Assembly (NCBI GenBank): GCA_023548195.1
Contig: JAJHZJ010000414.1
Location: 372,001-436,000, forward strand
Direction: 5' to 3'
Source: Bettongia penicillata ogilbyi
Taxonomy: Eukaryota; Chordata; Mammalia; Diprotodontia; Potoroidae
DNA length: 64,000 nt
The translations under genes were made by a program, and so were the position numbers. The stretch's first letter is position 1, and every line of letters starts with the position of its first letter. Of the stretch, positions 33,690 through 43,573 are shown in pieces. Under the pieces are notes generated by a model that worked only from the letters and a program-made list of their open reading frames with translations, had not been told where the DNA came from and searched no databases.

Positions 33690-34460
33690 TATCTTTCTTC
33701 CTTTTTATAAACTTAAAAAAAATTTTTTCAATTATCAAACATTTCTTTTTCTTCCGCCCATCTCTTTCCATGGGAAAGAGGAAAGGAAAATCCTTGTAAC
33801 CAATATGCATAGTCAAGCAAAACAAATCACCATATTGGCCATGTCCAAAAATGTATCTCATTTTGCATATCAGGCTATCACTTCTCTGTCCAAAAGTTGT
33901 TCAGAGTTCTTATATCTCTTACAATTCTTTAGTTTAACAGTTGGGCAGTGCAGTGGATAGAATGCTGAGGCTGGAGTCAGAAAGACCCATCTTCCTGAGT
34001 TCAAATCCAATCTCAGTCAACTAGCTGTGTGACCCTGGTGAAGTGACGTAATCCTGTTTACTTCAGTTTTCCTCATCTGCAAAATGAGCTGGAGAAGGAA
34101 ATGGCAAACCTCTCCAGTATCATTGTCAAGAAAACCCCAAATGGGGTCACAAAGAGTCAGATGTGACTGAAAACAATACAATAAGTATTTTTCTAGTGTA
34201 AGCTGGTTCTATTCATTTCATTCTGCATTAGCTCATCCAAGTCTTCCCCGGTTTCTCTGGAAGTGTCTCTCATAATTTCTTATAGCACAGTGGCATTCCG
34301 TTACATCTATATACCATAATTTGTGCAGCCATTCCCTGGCTGATTTGGGGCGGGGGGGAAACAAAGAGGGCATACTCTTAGTTTCCAGTTCTTTGCCACC
34401 ACAAGAAAGAGCTCCTAGTCAAACTTTCTGAAAAAGTCATCTGTGGTGGTCACTTCTACT
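33690..34460 (-). repeat. L1 LINE 3' end, antisense, split by a SINE
   Basis: Left part: tcaattatcaaacatttctt, caaatcaccatattggccat. Right part after 34185: attcatttcattctgcatta, gcattccgttacatctatat, ccattccctggctga, agttctttgccaccacaaga. Confidence 0.88.
33940..34185 (+). repeat. Marsupial CORE-SINE with RTE-like tail, nested in L1
   Basis: ttgggcagtgcagtggatag, gaggctggagtcagaaagac, agctgtgtgaccctggtgaa, ggagaaggaaatggcaaacc, gtcacaaagagtcagatgtg, actgaaaacaa. Near consensus. Confidence 0.95.
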
Positions 34461-34479
34461 TCTTCTCACCCTTCATTAT

Positions 34480-35515
34480 GACATCCAGACATCACTCGTT
34501 AGAGACTCCTTCTACAGTGTAACTGATAATCTCTTAATTCCTAGGTCTTATGGCCTTTCCTCCACCCATAGTCTTCTCAGGGTATTAGCCATTGCCTGCT
34601 GCTCCATCCTACTGGATAGGGACTACTCTTGAGTTTTCATTGCACTGACCCATCCAGCCACTTCTTGGTCTCTTTTGCTGTCATGCTCCTCATGTCTGAG
34701 GTCCTTTTCTGTTTTTCTTTCTACTTTCGTTCACTGAGTGATCTCCTCAGTTCCCACTGGTTTATTGATTATCTCTATGTAGATAATTTCCACATCCATC
34801 TATCCTGGTCTCAGGCCTACACATCAGTCCTACATTATCAACTACCCATAAGACATTTTGAACTGACTATATGCATAAACTCAACATGTCTGAAACTGAA
34901 TCCATGGCCTGTCTCTCAAAATCCACCCTTATTTCTTCCTAACTTCCTGATTTCTGTGCAGAGCACCACCTTCAGCTCCTCCCTCTGACACACCTTACAT
35001 ATCTAGTCAGTTGTTAAACCCTGACATCTCCATCTCCTCAACACCTGCCCCCTTAGTTCCACCCACCCAGCCACCACTACCCTATTTTGGACTCCTTATC
35101 AATTCTCACCTGGATTAGTACAATAATCTCCTAGTTGGTCTTCTTGCTGTTCCTACATCTCCCAACTCCAGGCATTTGCACCTGCTCTCCTCCATCTCTA
35201 GAACCCTTTTACTCTTTTCCTTTCTCATCTCTGCCTCTTAGCTTCCCTGGCATCCTTCATATCTCAGCCAAAATCTCACCTTCTGCAAGAAACCTTCCTC
35301 CAGTCCTGTGTAATGCTAGTGTCTTCTCTCTGAGACTATCTCCAATTTATCCTGTCTGTATCTTATTTAACATAGCTGCTTGCTTGGTGTCTGCCCCATT
35401 AAAAGGGGCATTTCCTGAGAGCAGGGACTGTCTTTTGTCTTCCTTTTAGTCCCTGGAGGTTGGCATGGTGCCTAGCACAGAGAAGGTGCTTAACAAATGC
35501 TTGCTGATGACATAT
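34480..35515 (+). repeat. L2 LINE, about 1 kb 3' segment
   Basis: Runs from the L2 RT C-terminal region (tctatgtagataatttccac, cagtcctacattatcaacta, aaactgaatccatggcc) through ggattagtacaataatctcc to the 3' end (gagagcagggactgtctttt, ggtgcctagcacagagaagg, tgcttaacaaatgcttgctg). Confidence 0.93.
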
Positions 35516-35519
35516 CAAC

Positions 35520-35670
35520 TAGCAGACCCTGGGTAAATCCCTTAACCTCATTCAAGTGCCTATAACAAGTTGGAGAGCAATTACTGTTCCACACTGGCAG
35601 AGGGAATCTCTTCGTTGGGAGTTCCCTTTATCAGTGAGTTGATGGGTCTGAACCCAAAAAACAAAAGGAA
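35520..35670 (+). repeat. CORE-SINE/MIR-like 3' fragment
   Basis: ctgggtaaatcccttaacct, actggcagagggaatctctt, ggagttccctttatcagtga. The same ending words occur near 51.8 kb. Confidence 0.55.
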
Positions 35671-35729
35671 GAGTATGCTTTCTAATACAATGGGGCTCTT
35701 TGTATGATCTTTCTATTTATGTCCCTTTT

Positions 35730-36015
35730 TCTTCATTGAACAAATATTTTGGTGCCCACTTTGTTCCAGGATTGTGCTGGAAGCTGTAGGTACAAAGACA
35801 CTTTGCCCTTAAGGGGTTTATAAGCCAGTGGAGGGTATGACAAGTTCTCGAGTAAGTGTAATAAAAGATGGAATGTTGTTAAGTCTGTGAGACCAGTACA
35901 AACAGGTGCTGTGCTGTGGAGATTCTGAGGAGGGGCTGGTCATATCTGCTTTGGGTGATCAAGGGAAGTTTCATGGAAGTAGTGGCATTTGAGCCAGAAC
36001 TTTAAGGATGAATAA
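35730..36015 (+). repeat. tttattaagc-type repeat, long copy
   Basis: Longest example here: gttccaggattgtgctggaa, ttaaggggtttataagccag, gtggcatttgagccagaact, ttaaggatgaataagag, the usual order in this old family. Confidence 0.65.
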
Positions 36016-36024
36016 GAGATAGGA

Positions 36025-36210
36025 TTGAGGCAGCTAGGTGACTCAGTGGATAGAGCAGTGGGCCTAGAGTCAGAAAGACTTAAATTCAGTAGCTGTGTAA
36101 CCCTGGGCAACTCATTTAAACTCTGTTTGCTTTAATCCACTAGACAAGGAAATGGCAAACTACTCCAGTGTTCTTGCCCAAAGAAACCAAAACAAAACAT
36201 GGTCAGTATG
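36025..36210 (+). repeat. Marsupial CORE-SINE with RTE-like tail
   Basis: ggcagctaggtgactcagtg, ggcctagagtcagaaagact, gtaaccctgggcaactcatt, aatggcaaactactccagtg. Confidence 0.9.
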
Positions 36211-36539
36211 GTCTATGTCAATGCTTGAATTACAACAGCATGGCATAGTGGATTCAGAGTCCACTTTCCATGAGCTCCACCACTACTCCACCCCTACCTC
36301 CTATGTGAAAATATGGTCTTCTTTATGACATAGTTTTGAGGTACACATTCTGGTGAAAAACATGGGGATCTTCCACATGAGCATCCTTTCATAAGGTGCT
36401 TCCCTCAGTGCTTTACTACTCAGTGAAGTTATGGCTTGGTTGGAAATAGGAAGAGGAGGGACAAATCCCAAGAAGAGATGCATAGGGTGACTATAATGAT
36501 GGAATGGTCAAGCTGGAAGTGACCTTAAATATTGTCTTT

Positions 36540-36905
36540 ATCTTAGCCTGCATTTATAACTCTAAGGTTTGCAGAGTATGGCACATGCATTAATTTATTT
36601 AACCCTTGCATCCTGACACCATGAGGTAGGTGCACTCATGATATCCCTCTTTTCTTACTGGAAACTGAACCTGAGAATGTTAAGTATCCTACCTGTTATC
36701 ACGTAGCTAACCCATGTCCGAGGCAGGATCTAAACCCAAGTGTTGCAGGCTCCAAGGACAGTATTATGTCCGTTACTCCCAAGCTTCCTCTTCTAGTTCA
36801 AGACCTGTATTTTACAGATGAGGAAAACCGAGGTCTATAGAAGTGAGTTGCTCTGCTCAGGGAGTAGCCAATTTGGAATCGAATCTAGAATTCATGATTC
36901 TCAGT
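36540..36905 (-). repeat. Two MIR-type SINE copies
   Basis: 36540-36785 antisense MIR (ctaaggtttgcagagtatgg, catcctgacaccatgaggta). 36795-36905 MIR3-type (cagatgaggaaaaccgaggt, ggaatcgaatctagaattca). Confidence 0.75.
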
Positions 36906-36994
36906 TATGACCTCCTTGCACTTCCCCACATTTCTTCCGTGTGTGTGTGTGCCTTGGGTTATGCCAGGGTGAGGTAAATACATGCAAGGCCTTA

Positions 36995-37205
36995 AGTTGA
37001 GGTTCTTAACCTGGAGCTCATGGATAGATTTCAGGGAGTCTTTGTACTTAATTCCCTAACTTTTCACTAACCTTTGTTTTCCTTTGGCATCCTACATATT
37101 TGATTTTGCGTGTTTAAAAACTTTATTCTAAGGGGTCTGTAGGCTTCACCGTAGACTAAGGAGTCTATGTCTCCATAAAATTTAAAAACCCCTGCGTTAT
37201 CACAG
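36995..37205. mobile_element. Non-autonomous hAT-like DNA transposon fossil
   Basis: Starts gaggttcttaacctggagct and ends aaatttaaaaacccctg, a degraded inverted end pair. The inside has ttaaaaactttattctaagg, ggtctgtaggcttcaccgta, as in a widespread mammalian element with a 'gggttcttaacct' end. Confidence 0.6.
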
Positions 37206-37212
37206 AAATGTG

Positions 37213-37460
37213 TTGCTATTGTTTAGCTGTTTCAGTTGGGTCTGACTATGTGACCCCCATTTGGAGTTTTCTTGGAAGAAGTGGTTTGCCATTTTCTAAT
37301 CAGCTCATTTTACAGATGAGGAAATTAAGATGAACAGGGTTAAGTGACTTGCCCAGGTTCACATAGGTAGTAAGTGTCTGAGGCTAGATTTGAACTCAGG
37401 AAGACGAGTCTTTCTGATTCTGGGCTGGGCACTCTATCCATTGTTACGCCTAGCTGCCCT
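37213..37460 (-). repeat. Marsupial CORE-SINE with RTE-like tail, full length
   Basis: tttcagttgggtctgactat, ggagttttcttggaagaagt, gtgacttgcccaggttcaca, ctctatccattgttacgcct, agctgcc. Confidence 0.9.
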
Positions 37461-37519
37461 ATCACAGATACATGCACATGTATATACATTCACACACACA
37501 CACATTTATATGTATAGAC

Positions 37520-37740
37520 ACATATGGTGTGGTTGTGTCTGACTCTTTGTGACTGCACTATGGGGTTTTCTTGGCAAAGATACTGGAGTGGTTTGCCATT
37601 TCATTTGCCAATGGATTAAGGCAAACTGTGGTAAGTGTCTTGGCCAGGGTCACACTGGTAGTAAGTATATGAGGCTGGATTTGAATTCAGGTCTTCCTGA
37701 CTCCAAGTCCAGCTCTCTACTGATCCAACTAACTGCCTCC
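37520..37740 (-). repeat. Marsupial CORE-SINE with RTE-like tail
   Basis: gttgtgtctgactctttgtg, gatactggagtggtttgcca, ggtcacactggtagtaagta, gtcttcctgactccaagtcc, aactgcctcc. Confidence 0.9.
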
Positions 37741-37790
37741 AACACACACACACACACACACACACACATGCATACACACATACCACAGAA
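37741..37790. repeat. (AC)n microsatellite
   Basis: About 14 AC units, then imperfect units, directly after the SINE head end. Confidence 0.95.
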
Positions 37791-38620
37791 AATGACACAG
37801 AAGTGACACATTTGAATTGTTGGGTGGCAGTGTCCAGGTCAATTCTCTGCAGAATAGATGCCAAGAAGGAGTTTCCTCTAGGCATTCTCTCCACTGATGA
37901 AATCAGAGGCCCAAAACAACAGCAAAAATTTTTTAATGTGTTCTACAGATTGAATGTGTTTTGGGGAATTCAGATGGCGAAGGGTTATTAAAGATGGTCA
38001 ATGTCTTAAAAACAATTCAAATTCCTGAAATTTCTAGTCTGGGTTCTGGTAGAAGGCAATAAATATGTTTTGCCAAATGGAGGTATCCAGTAGATGCTAA
38101 GTGTGGTGCCTTTAAGAATCACTGACAGTTGAGCTGATTTCTCTCCAGGGCAGTCATGGAGGGCAGGGGGCGTACCCAAGGGTGTGTGATGAAGAAAGAT
38201 CTGTTTCCTAATTGTTTCTGGAATGTTTGAAATGTCACCAGTTAAACATTAATGCTTGAGGGCTTGCTGGCCTACTGAGGCTGGGCTCCGCTGGAGAGAC
38301 CAAAGTGTTTGTTGATGGAATGCAAATGGTGCCTTCTTTGAGTTAATGATTTATCTTCCTCTGGGAGCAAGGCTCTGCTTGTGAAATTTGCTTAGAGTAC
38401 CAAGACAAAAATTTCTTCCCTAGAGCTAAGAAAGTAAGGGTGCCTGGGCTAATCATACCATTCCAGATTTGGTGGTAAGAACTGAGAACTTTGAGTTTAG
38501 ACAGGAGTAGACTTAGGGAGGATGGCATGGACATAGTCTTTGAGAGTTTGAAAGCCCGTAGTGAGGAGGAGGGATTAGACTTTTTCTACTTGACCTCAGA
38601 GGGCAGAACTAGAGGTAATG
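37791..38620. other. Unassigned intronic sequence
   Basis: About 830 bp with no recognised repeat. One of the better candidates for unique or conserved intronic DNA. No exon-like frame found. Confidence 0.4.
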
Positions 38621-38624
38621 CTCA

Positions 38625-38905
38625 TCCTTGTTCTGGAAGAGGACCAGTGATGTCAGGAGGGTGATATTTTGATTTGAAAGTGGATTGGATTTGAGTGAAG
38701 CAGAGCAGTGCAAAGTCATCAGCCTCCGTCATCGGAGTCCAGTGTCAAAACATAGGTCAGGATGACTGGCGACGACCCCAGCGCAGTGGGAAGCCTTGAC
38801 CTTTTAAAGTTAAAGCTTTCCCAAGTCTCAGTTTGCCTGAAGCAACAAGAGGCAACGTGGAGGTTACAGAGAAGTAGATTTTGGTTCAACAGATTTGGGA
38901 AACAG
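38625..38905 (+). repeat. Interspersed repeat X, copy 1
   Basis: gagtgaagcagagcagtgca, aagtcatcagcctccgtcat, gatgactggcgacgacccca, gggaagccttgacctttta. Shares word order with 51338-51550. Family not named. Confidence 0.6.
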
Positions 38906-39114
38906 TTCCTAACTATTAACTCTATCCAAAGGTGTAATAGGACTTTCCTTCTCACTAGCCAGAGGAATGCAAATGGTTAAAAAGCAGAAAAGAATTGACC
39001 AAAACGGAGAGCAAAGATGTGATGTGCTAGAGACAAGAGGAAGCTGAGACAAAACTCATCTCCAACAGCAGGAAGCTTCTTATATTTTTCCTGTCATTGT
39101 AGGAATCAGTGATT

Positions 39115-39502
39115 TGCTTCCTAGGATCAGTCATTCGTTCAGCATTATTATGTGCCAGGCATTGTGCTAAGCTCTGGGGATACAGAGAATGGCAAAAAGA
39201 TAGTCTCTACCCTCAAAGAGCTCGATCTAATAGTCTGGCAGAATTTACCACACCTGGCAGCTGTAGGCTGACAGTGGATAAAGCACTGGGCCTGGTGTCT
39301 CAGACCTAAATTCAAATCCAACCTCAGAGCCTTACTACCTGTGTGACCCTGGGCAACTCACTTAACCCTGTTTACCTCAGTTTCCTCATCTGTAAAATGA
39401 GCTGTAGAAGGAAATGGCAAAATACTTCAGTATCTTTGTCAAGAAAACCCCAAAAGGGGTCATGAAGAGTTGGCCATGACTGAAAAATGACTGAATAGCT
39501 GG
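39115..39502 (+). repeat. tttattaagc-type repeat followed by full CORE-SINE
   Basis: 39115-39245: attatgtgccaggcattgtg, ctaagctctggggatacaga, cctcaaagagctcgatctaa. 39250-39502: SINE head to tail (actgggcctggtgtctcaga, gtgtgaccctgggcaactca, gtcatgaagagttggccatg). Confidence 0.88.
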
Positions 39503-40059
39503 TAGATCCTGACAGGTCCATCCTGGTATCCAATGTATACACTCCAGACCCTACAGCACATGATTCCAAATACTTTCAGTAATGCTCCATTTTTGTTCTT
39601 TAAAGGTAGATTTGCTTTTTTGAAAAAGTCACTCTTTTGAAGTCAAGTCTGACAGATGTGCTGGTCCATTCAATTAGGAATATTCTCTTTGGTCAAAACA
39701 AATGATAATATTAATACAAGGAATAAGGTGTGTTTTTCTCTGACTTACAGTGCCCAAAAAGGAATGAAAAGAAAGCTTTGGGAACAATTGTATTTGTGGT
39801 ATCACTTCCCAAGGTGGCTAATTTTAAGGGGGTAGCCCCCATTTGAGTAAAGAAACTTTGCTGTGTCTTTTTTTTGTGGTTGATTTTTCACAAAATGCTA
39901 ACACTCAAACGGAACTTAGAGATCATCCTGCTGAACCCCCAGTTTTTTAGGTCACCAGTATGAGCCCCGAGAGGAGTGGGTGGCTACAGTCACAAAACAG
40001 GTAAAGCTGAAAAGCCAAGATTCCACCCCACAATTCTTCCTTCATTTTATAACCATACT
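39503..40059. other. Unassigned intronic sequence
   Basis: Contains a MIR3-like piece near 39905 (ggaacttagagatcatcctg). Nothing else recognised. Confidence 0.4.
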
Positions 40060-40123
40060 GAACGAGCATGTGCACACACATATACACGTATATGCACTCA
40101 CACACACACACACACACACACTG
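40060..40123. repeat. Imperfect (CA)n microsatellite
   Basis: Ends in about 12 uninterrupted AC units. Confidence 0.9.
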
Positions 40124-40259
40124 AGTAGCTGTATATTTGGCTTATTGCCAAGAAGAGCACTTAGTACTTTATCCTCAGTATTAAGAAATGTTTTGTTTAA
40201 AGTGGGTGGAGGAGTGGAGGGGCACGAGGGAAAGAAGAGGGGCTCTTAACCAATCAACA

Positions 40260-41290
40260 GGTATTTGTGCCTTAAGCACCAACTGCCTACTGGACATCTT
40301 GAACTGTACTTCCCATAAACATTTTGAACTTAAATATGTCTAAAATAGAACTCATTAGCTTTCCCCTAAAATGTCCTTTCTTCTTCTCTTCCATTTTACC
40401 GTCAAGGAGACCACCATCCTCCATCTCCCAAGCTCCCAACCTAAGCATCCTCCACGGCTTCTTGCTGTCCCTCACTTCCTCCTCCTACCCCCACAACCAA
40501 TCTGTTGGCTGGATCCGTCTATTTGGCCTTTGTAACATCTTTCCAATCTTCCCCTTCTCTCCTCAAACACCCACCTGGATGATTACAATAGCCTGCTGTT
40601 TGCTCTGCCTGCTGTGAGGCTTTCCAGGTTCCAGTCCATCTTCTACTCAGCTCTCAAAGTCTGACCTTGGCCCCTCTCCTCCTCCATCAATGGCTCCCTA
40701 GCACCTCAAAGATCAAATATAAACTCTCTGCTTGACTTTCAAAGCCCCTTATAACTTGTCCAGCCCTGTAACATTTCTAGTTTTGCTACGCTTTATTCCC
40801 CTCCTATGCCCTATCACCTATGCCCCCAATATATACTCTTTAATCCAGTGACACTGGTCTCCTTGCTGTTTCACAACAAGACATTTCAGACTCCAGATGT
40901 CCCCCATGCCTGGAATGCTCTCAGACCTCATCAAGGTTTCCCTGGGGCTTCCTTCAAGTCTCAATTAAAATCCCACCTTCTAAGGGAAGCCTTTCCCAAT
41001 CCTTAAACCTAGTGCCTTCCCTCTGCTGATTATTTCCAATTTATCCTGTATGTAGGTTATCTCTACATAGTTATTTACATGATATCTCCCCCATTTGACT
41101 TTGAGGTCCCAGAAAACGGGGACTGTTTCTTCCCTTCTGTGGTATCCCCAATACTTAGCAAAATCCCTAGCACACAGTAGACACTTCAGTGTTTGTTGAC
41201 TGTGCCAGGGACTGTGCTAAGTGCTAGAAATAAATGTTCCAAGAATGAAACAATCTCTTCTATGTGCCTGACACACAAAAGGTACTCAGT
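40260..41290 (+). repeat. L2 LINE, about 0.95 kb 3' segment, plus tttattaagc-type piece
   Basis: L2: caccaactgcctactggaca, gcttgactttcaaagcccct, gaatgctctcagacctcatc, gaagcctttcccaatcctta, ccccaatacttagcaaaatc, cacagtagacacttcag. 41205-41290 adds gggactgtgctaagtgctag. Confidence 0.9.
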
Positions 41291-41298
41291 AAATGGTT

Positions 41299-41620
41299 TT
41301 TTTCCCTCCCTCTTTCCTTCCTTCCTTCATTCCTTCCTTCTCTCCCTTCTTTTCCTCCCTCCCTCCTTTCCCTTTTTCTTTTCTTCCTTCTTTCCTTCCT
41401 TTTTTCTTCCTTCCTTCTTTCCTTCCTTCCTTCTTTCCTCCCTTTCTTCTTTCTTCCCTCCTTCCCTTCTCTTCACTCTTTCCTTCCTTTCCTTCCTTCT
41501 TTCCTTTCTTCTTTCTTTCCTTCCCTCTTTCCTTCTTTCTTTTCCTCCCTCCCTCCTTTCTTTCTTCCCTTTTTCTTTCCTTCATTTCATCCTTCCTTTC
41601 TTCTTTCCTTCCTTCCTTAA
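41299..41620. repeat. 320-bp polypyrimidine tract (TTCC/TTTC/CCCT)n
   Basis: Almost pure C/T on the plus strand with very few purines. Frames of 118-143 codons on either strand (Phe/Leu/Ser/Pro or Lys/Glu/Arg/Gly) are by-products. Confidence 0.97.
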
Positions 41621-41689
41621 CTAAAGGGGTAGGTAGCTGTGTAAGTAGAAAAAAAGGTGTCGGACGTGAAAGATATTGGATTTGGCAGT

Positions 41690-41905
41690 TCATTGGATAT
41701 GTGGGATGAGGGAGAGGGAAAAGTCTAGGATAACGCCAAGGTTACAGACTTGGAAAATTGGAAAGATTATGGTATAGGGACATTCAGAAGACAAGAGGAT
41801 TCAGGGGAAAGAGATGAGCTCTATTTTGGACATGGATGAGTTTGAAATGTCTAGGGGCCATGCAGTTTAGAATTTCTGATAGGTAATAGGTGATTCAGAA
41901 TTGAA
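41690..41905 (+). repeat. Old mammalian interspersed repeat (unnamed)
   Basis: aagtctaggataacgccaag, gatgagctctattttggaca, tggatgagtttgaaatgtct, aggggccatgcagtt. Similar words recur at 61550-61660. Confidence 0.5.
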
Positions 41906-42034
41906 ACTCACGGGGCTTCTTTAGAAGAAATGTTCAATTTACAAGTCTATGCATGTACATAAACACGTGACCATGGAGCTCCTTCAACTTATGTTCACAA
42001 AATGGAAAAGCCTGAATCATATATAGTCATGCTT

Positions 42035-42228
42035 AGTCTAGGTCCCAATGTTGATAACCTGGGGGCCACAAACTTATGTATGTTTATATACATCTGTGTT
42101 TATATATATACACACACACACATATATGTGTGTGTATGCGTATGTATGTGATGTATGCATACACATACACATACTCCAGGCTACAAAAAGAACCATGTCA
42201 CACAAAAACATTAAGAACCCCTGGTCTA
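42035..42228. mobile_element. hAT-like element invaded by TA/CA microsatellite
   Basis: gttgataacctgggggccac at the left and cattaagaacccctggtcta at the right resemble inverted ends. The middle (42085-42175) is a tatacacacacatatgtgtg-type repeat. Confidence 0.5.
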
Positions 42229-42425
42229 GACCAGAAAGGTCAAACTCATTGTCCATAAGCTGTTTATGACAACAAAACTGTCTAGCAAGGAGCCAGATTA
42301 AGCTATAAGTATTTAACAGAACAAAAATGTTATGTTATTTTGTTAATGTTAAGGTTTATTTGTGGTTTTCTAAGTCAATATGTAACCCACAAGGATCAAT
42401 TTCTATTTGCTTGACACCACTGGCC
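42228..42425. mobile_element. hAT-like element with ggtcaaactc / ttgacaccactgg ends, copy 1
   Basis: ccagaaaggtcaaactcatt at the left; tttgtggttttctaagtcaa and acccacaaggatcaatttct inside; ttgacaccactgg at the right. Ends are imperfect inverted repeats. Relatives at 46.9 and 53.2 kb. Confidence 0.6.
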
Positions 42426-42690
42426 TAGATCTTCTTGCTCTTCTGCATATACACCATGCCATTTCCCTTCTCCCTGCCTTTGCATAAGCTGTCCCTCCTA
42501 CCTGGAGTGCACCTCTGCCTTTTTAGAATTCCTGGCTTTCTACAAAGCTCAGATAAAATGTCACCTTCTACATGAAGCCATTTCTGATATCTTTGACTGC
42601 CAAATGCCTTCCCTTTTCTCTTCCACTCCCCTATCAAATTATATTGTATTCTTTCTGAAAAACATATGCTGTATTTGTGTTGTCTCTCTT
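42426..42690 (+). repeat. L2 LINE fragment
   Basis: ctgcctttgcataagctgtc, cctacctggagtgcacctct, ctacatgaagccatttctga, ttatattgtattctttctga. Confidence 0.82.
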
Positions 42691-42692
42691 GA

Positions 42693-42965
42693 TAGGCAGC
42701 TGTTGTCACAGTGGATGTAGCATTGCACTGAACCTGGATCAAATCTGGTAGTAGTAGATCAAATCTGGTCTCAGATACTTAATAGCTATGTGACCTTGGG
42801 CAAGTCACTTAAATTCTGTTTGCTTCAGGTTCCTCCATTATAAAATGGGGATGATAGCAGCACTTTCCTCTTAGGGTAGTAGTAAGGATCAAATGAGATA
42901 ATTATGGTGAGGTGCTTAGTACCTGGAACATAGTAGGTGCTTATAATGATTGTAAAGTGCTTTGC
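42693..42965 (+). repeat. MIR/CORE-SINE
   Basis: ataggcagctgttgtcacag, gaccttgggcaagtcactta, ggtagtagtaaggatcaaat, acatagtaggtgcttataat. The word gatcaaatctgg occurs twice 22 bp apart near 42738-42771. Confidence 0.88.
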
Positions 42966-42969
42966 ACAA

Positions 42970-43213
42970 TGCCAGGAAGATTTTGTTGTCATTTCAGTCA
43001 TATCTACTCTTTGTAACCCCATTTGGAGTTTTCTTGGCAAAGACACTGGAGTGGTTTGCCATTTCCTTCTCTTGCTCATTTTACAGATGAGTAAACTGAG
43101 GCAAACGGGATTAAGTGACTTGCCACGGGTCACATTGTTAGTTAGTGTCTGAGGCCAGATTTGAACTTAGATCTTCCTGACTCCAGGCCTGGCACCATCT
43201 AACTGCCTCTGGA
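42970..43213 (-). repeat. Marsupial CORE-SINE with RTE-like tail, nearest repeat to the exon
   Basis: tgttgtcatttcagtcatat, ggagttttcttggcaaagac, gtggtttgccatttccttct, gcctggcaccatctaactgc. After it, tggaacatagaaggtatctc may resume the interrupted MIR end. Confidence 0.92.
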
Positions 43214-43293
43214 ACATAGAAGGTATCTCATGAATGCTCATTCCCTTCCTCCTTCTCCTTTATAATTTAAAGTACACCAACCTGAGTGCTGTG

Positions 43294-43356
43294 GTTTTTC
43301 TCCACTTTTTCCTTCCTCTCCTAAACCTCCCTTACCCATTGTCTCCATCTCTCCAG
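43294..43356 (+). other. MYLK: Splice acceptor region of the MYLK exon
   Basis: A roughly 60-nt pyrimidine-rich tract with no internal AG runs into ctccag at 43356. A ctaaac at 43321-43326, about 30 nt upstream of the AG, is a plausible branch point. The reading frame becomes Ig-like exactly after the AG. Confidence 0.85.
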
Positions 43357-43564
43357 GTCAGAGGGCAACCAGAGCCACAGGTGACATGGCACAAAAATGG
43401 AAAACGCATCACGCAAGGAGGGCGATTCCTGCTAAGCAGCAATATCCGTGGTCTGTTCAGCCTGGATATTCAGTCTGTGAGAGGGGAAGACAGAGGGAAG
43501 TACACCTGCGAAGCCTCCAACAGCAGTGGAGCTCAGCAGGTCACAGTGGAGCTGAATGTAGAAG
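43357..43564 (+). CDS. MYLK: Internal coding exon: Ig domain 1 of long myosin light chain kinase (partial gene)
   Basis: The exon opens in phase 0 after an AG acceptor and ends in phase 1 (69 codons plus one base) before GTAAAT. The peptide starts VRGQPEPQVTWHKNG, with the C-strand Trp at residue 11, and has the F-strand D-x-G-x-Y-x-C motif at residues 45-51 (DRGKYTC) and a closing VTVEL strand at 62-66, so it is the C-to-G part of an I-set Ig fold. From memory of the family, these segments and both exon phases match the first Ig domain of vertebrate MYLK more closely than SPEG, palladin or kalirin. MYLK is the Ca2+/calmodulin-dependent kinase that phosphorylates myosin regulatory light chain; the N-terminal Ig domains belong to the long, non-muscle/endothelial isoform and help bind the cytoskeleton. 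The fold's B-strand half, the start codon and the kinase domain lie outside the window. The open frame runs on past the donor but is unlike Ig sequence there. The Ig call is nearly certain and the MYLK call strong. Confidence 0.88.
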
Positions 43565-43573
43565 GTAAATGCT
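43565..43573 (+). other. MYLK: Splice donor of the MYLK exon
   Basis: gaag|gtaaat matches the donor consensus well and splits a Gly codon (phase 1). The translated sequence loses Ig character immediately after it. Confidence 0.85.

Larger units (their letters stand above)
1..43356 (+). other. MYLK: Intron upstream of the MYLK exon (5' end outside window)
   Basis: No other exon could be recognised in this stretch. In mammals the intron between the start-codon exon and the first-Ig exon is long, so one intron of at least 43 kb is the simplest reading. It is mostly interspersed repeats. Confidence 0.6.

Noticed and set aside
34629..34988. 119-codon frame as a gene
   Set aside because: Lies within a sense L2 segment, whose old ORF2 keeps short open stretches.
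43234..43356. Upstream part of the 151-codon frame around the MYLK exon as coding
   Set aside because: This part is the pyrimidine tract of the acceptor and repeat remnant; Ig similarity begins exactly after the AG. The part after 43564 is rejected likewise.
43357..43564. Ig exon as SPEG, palladin, kalirin or another I-set gene
   Set aside because: The general Ig motif fits all, but the specific words (PEPQVTWH, GGRFLL, EDRGKYTCEA, VTVEL) and exon phases fit MYLK Ig1 best. Not checked by search.
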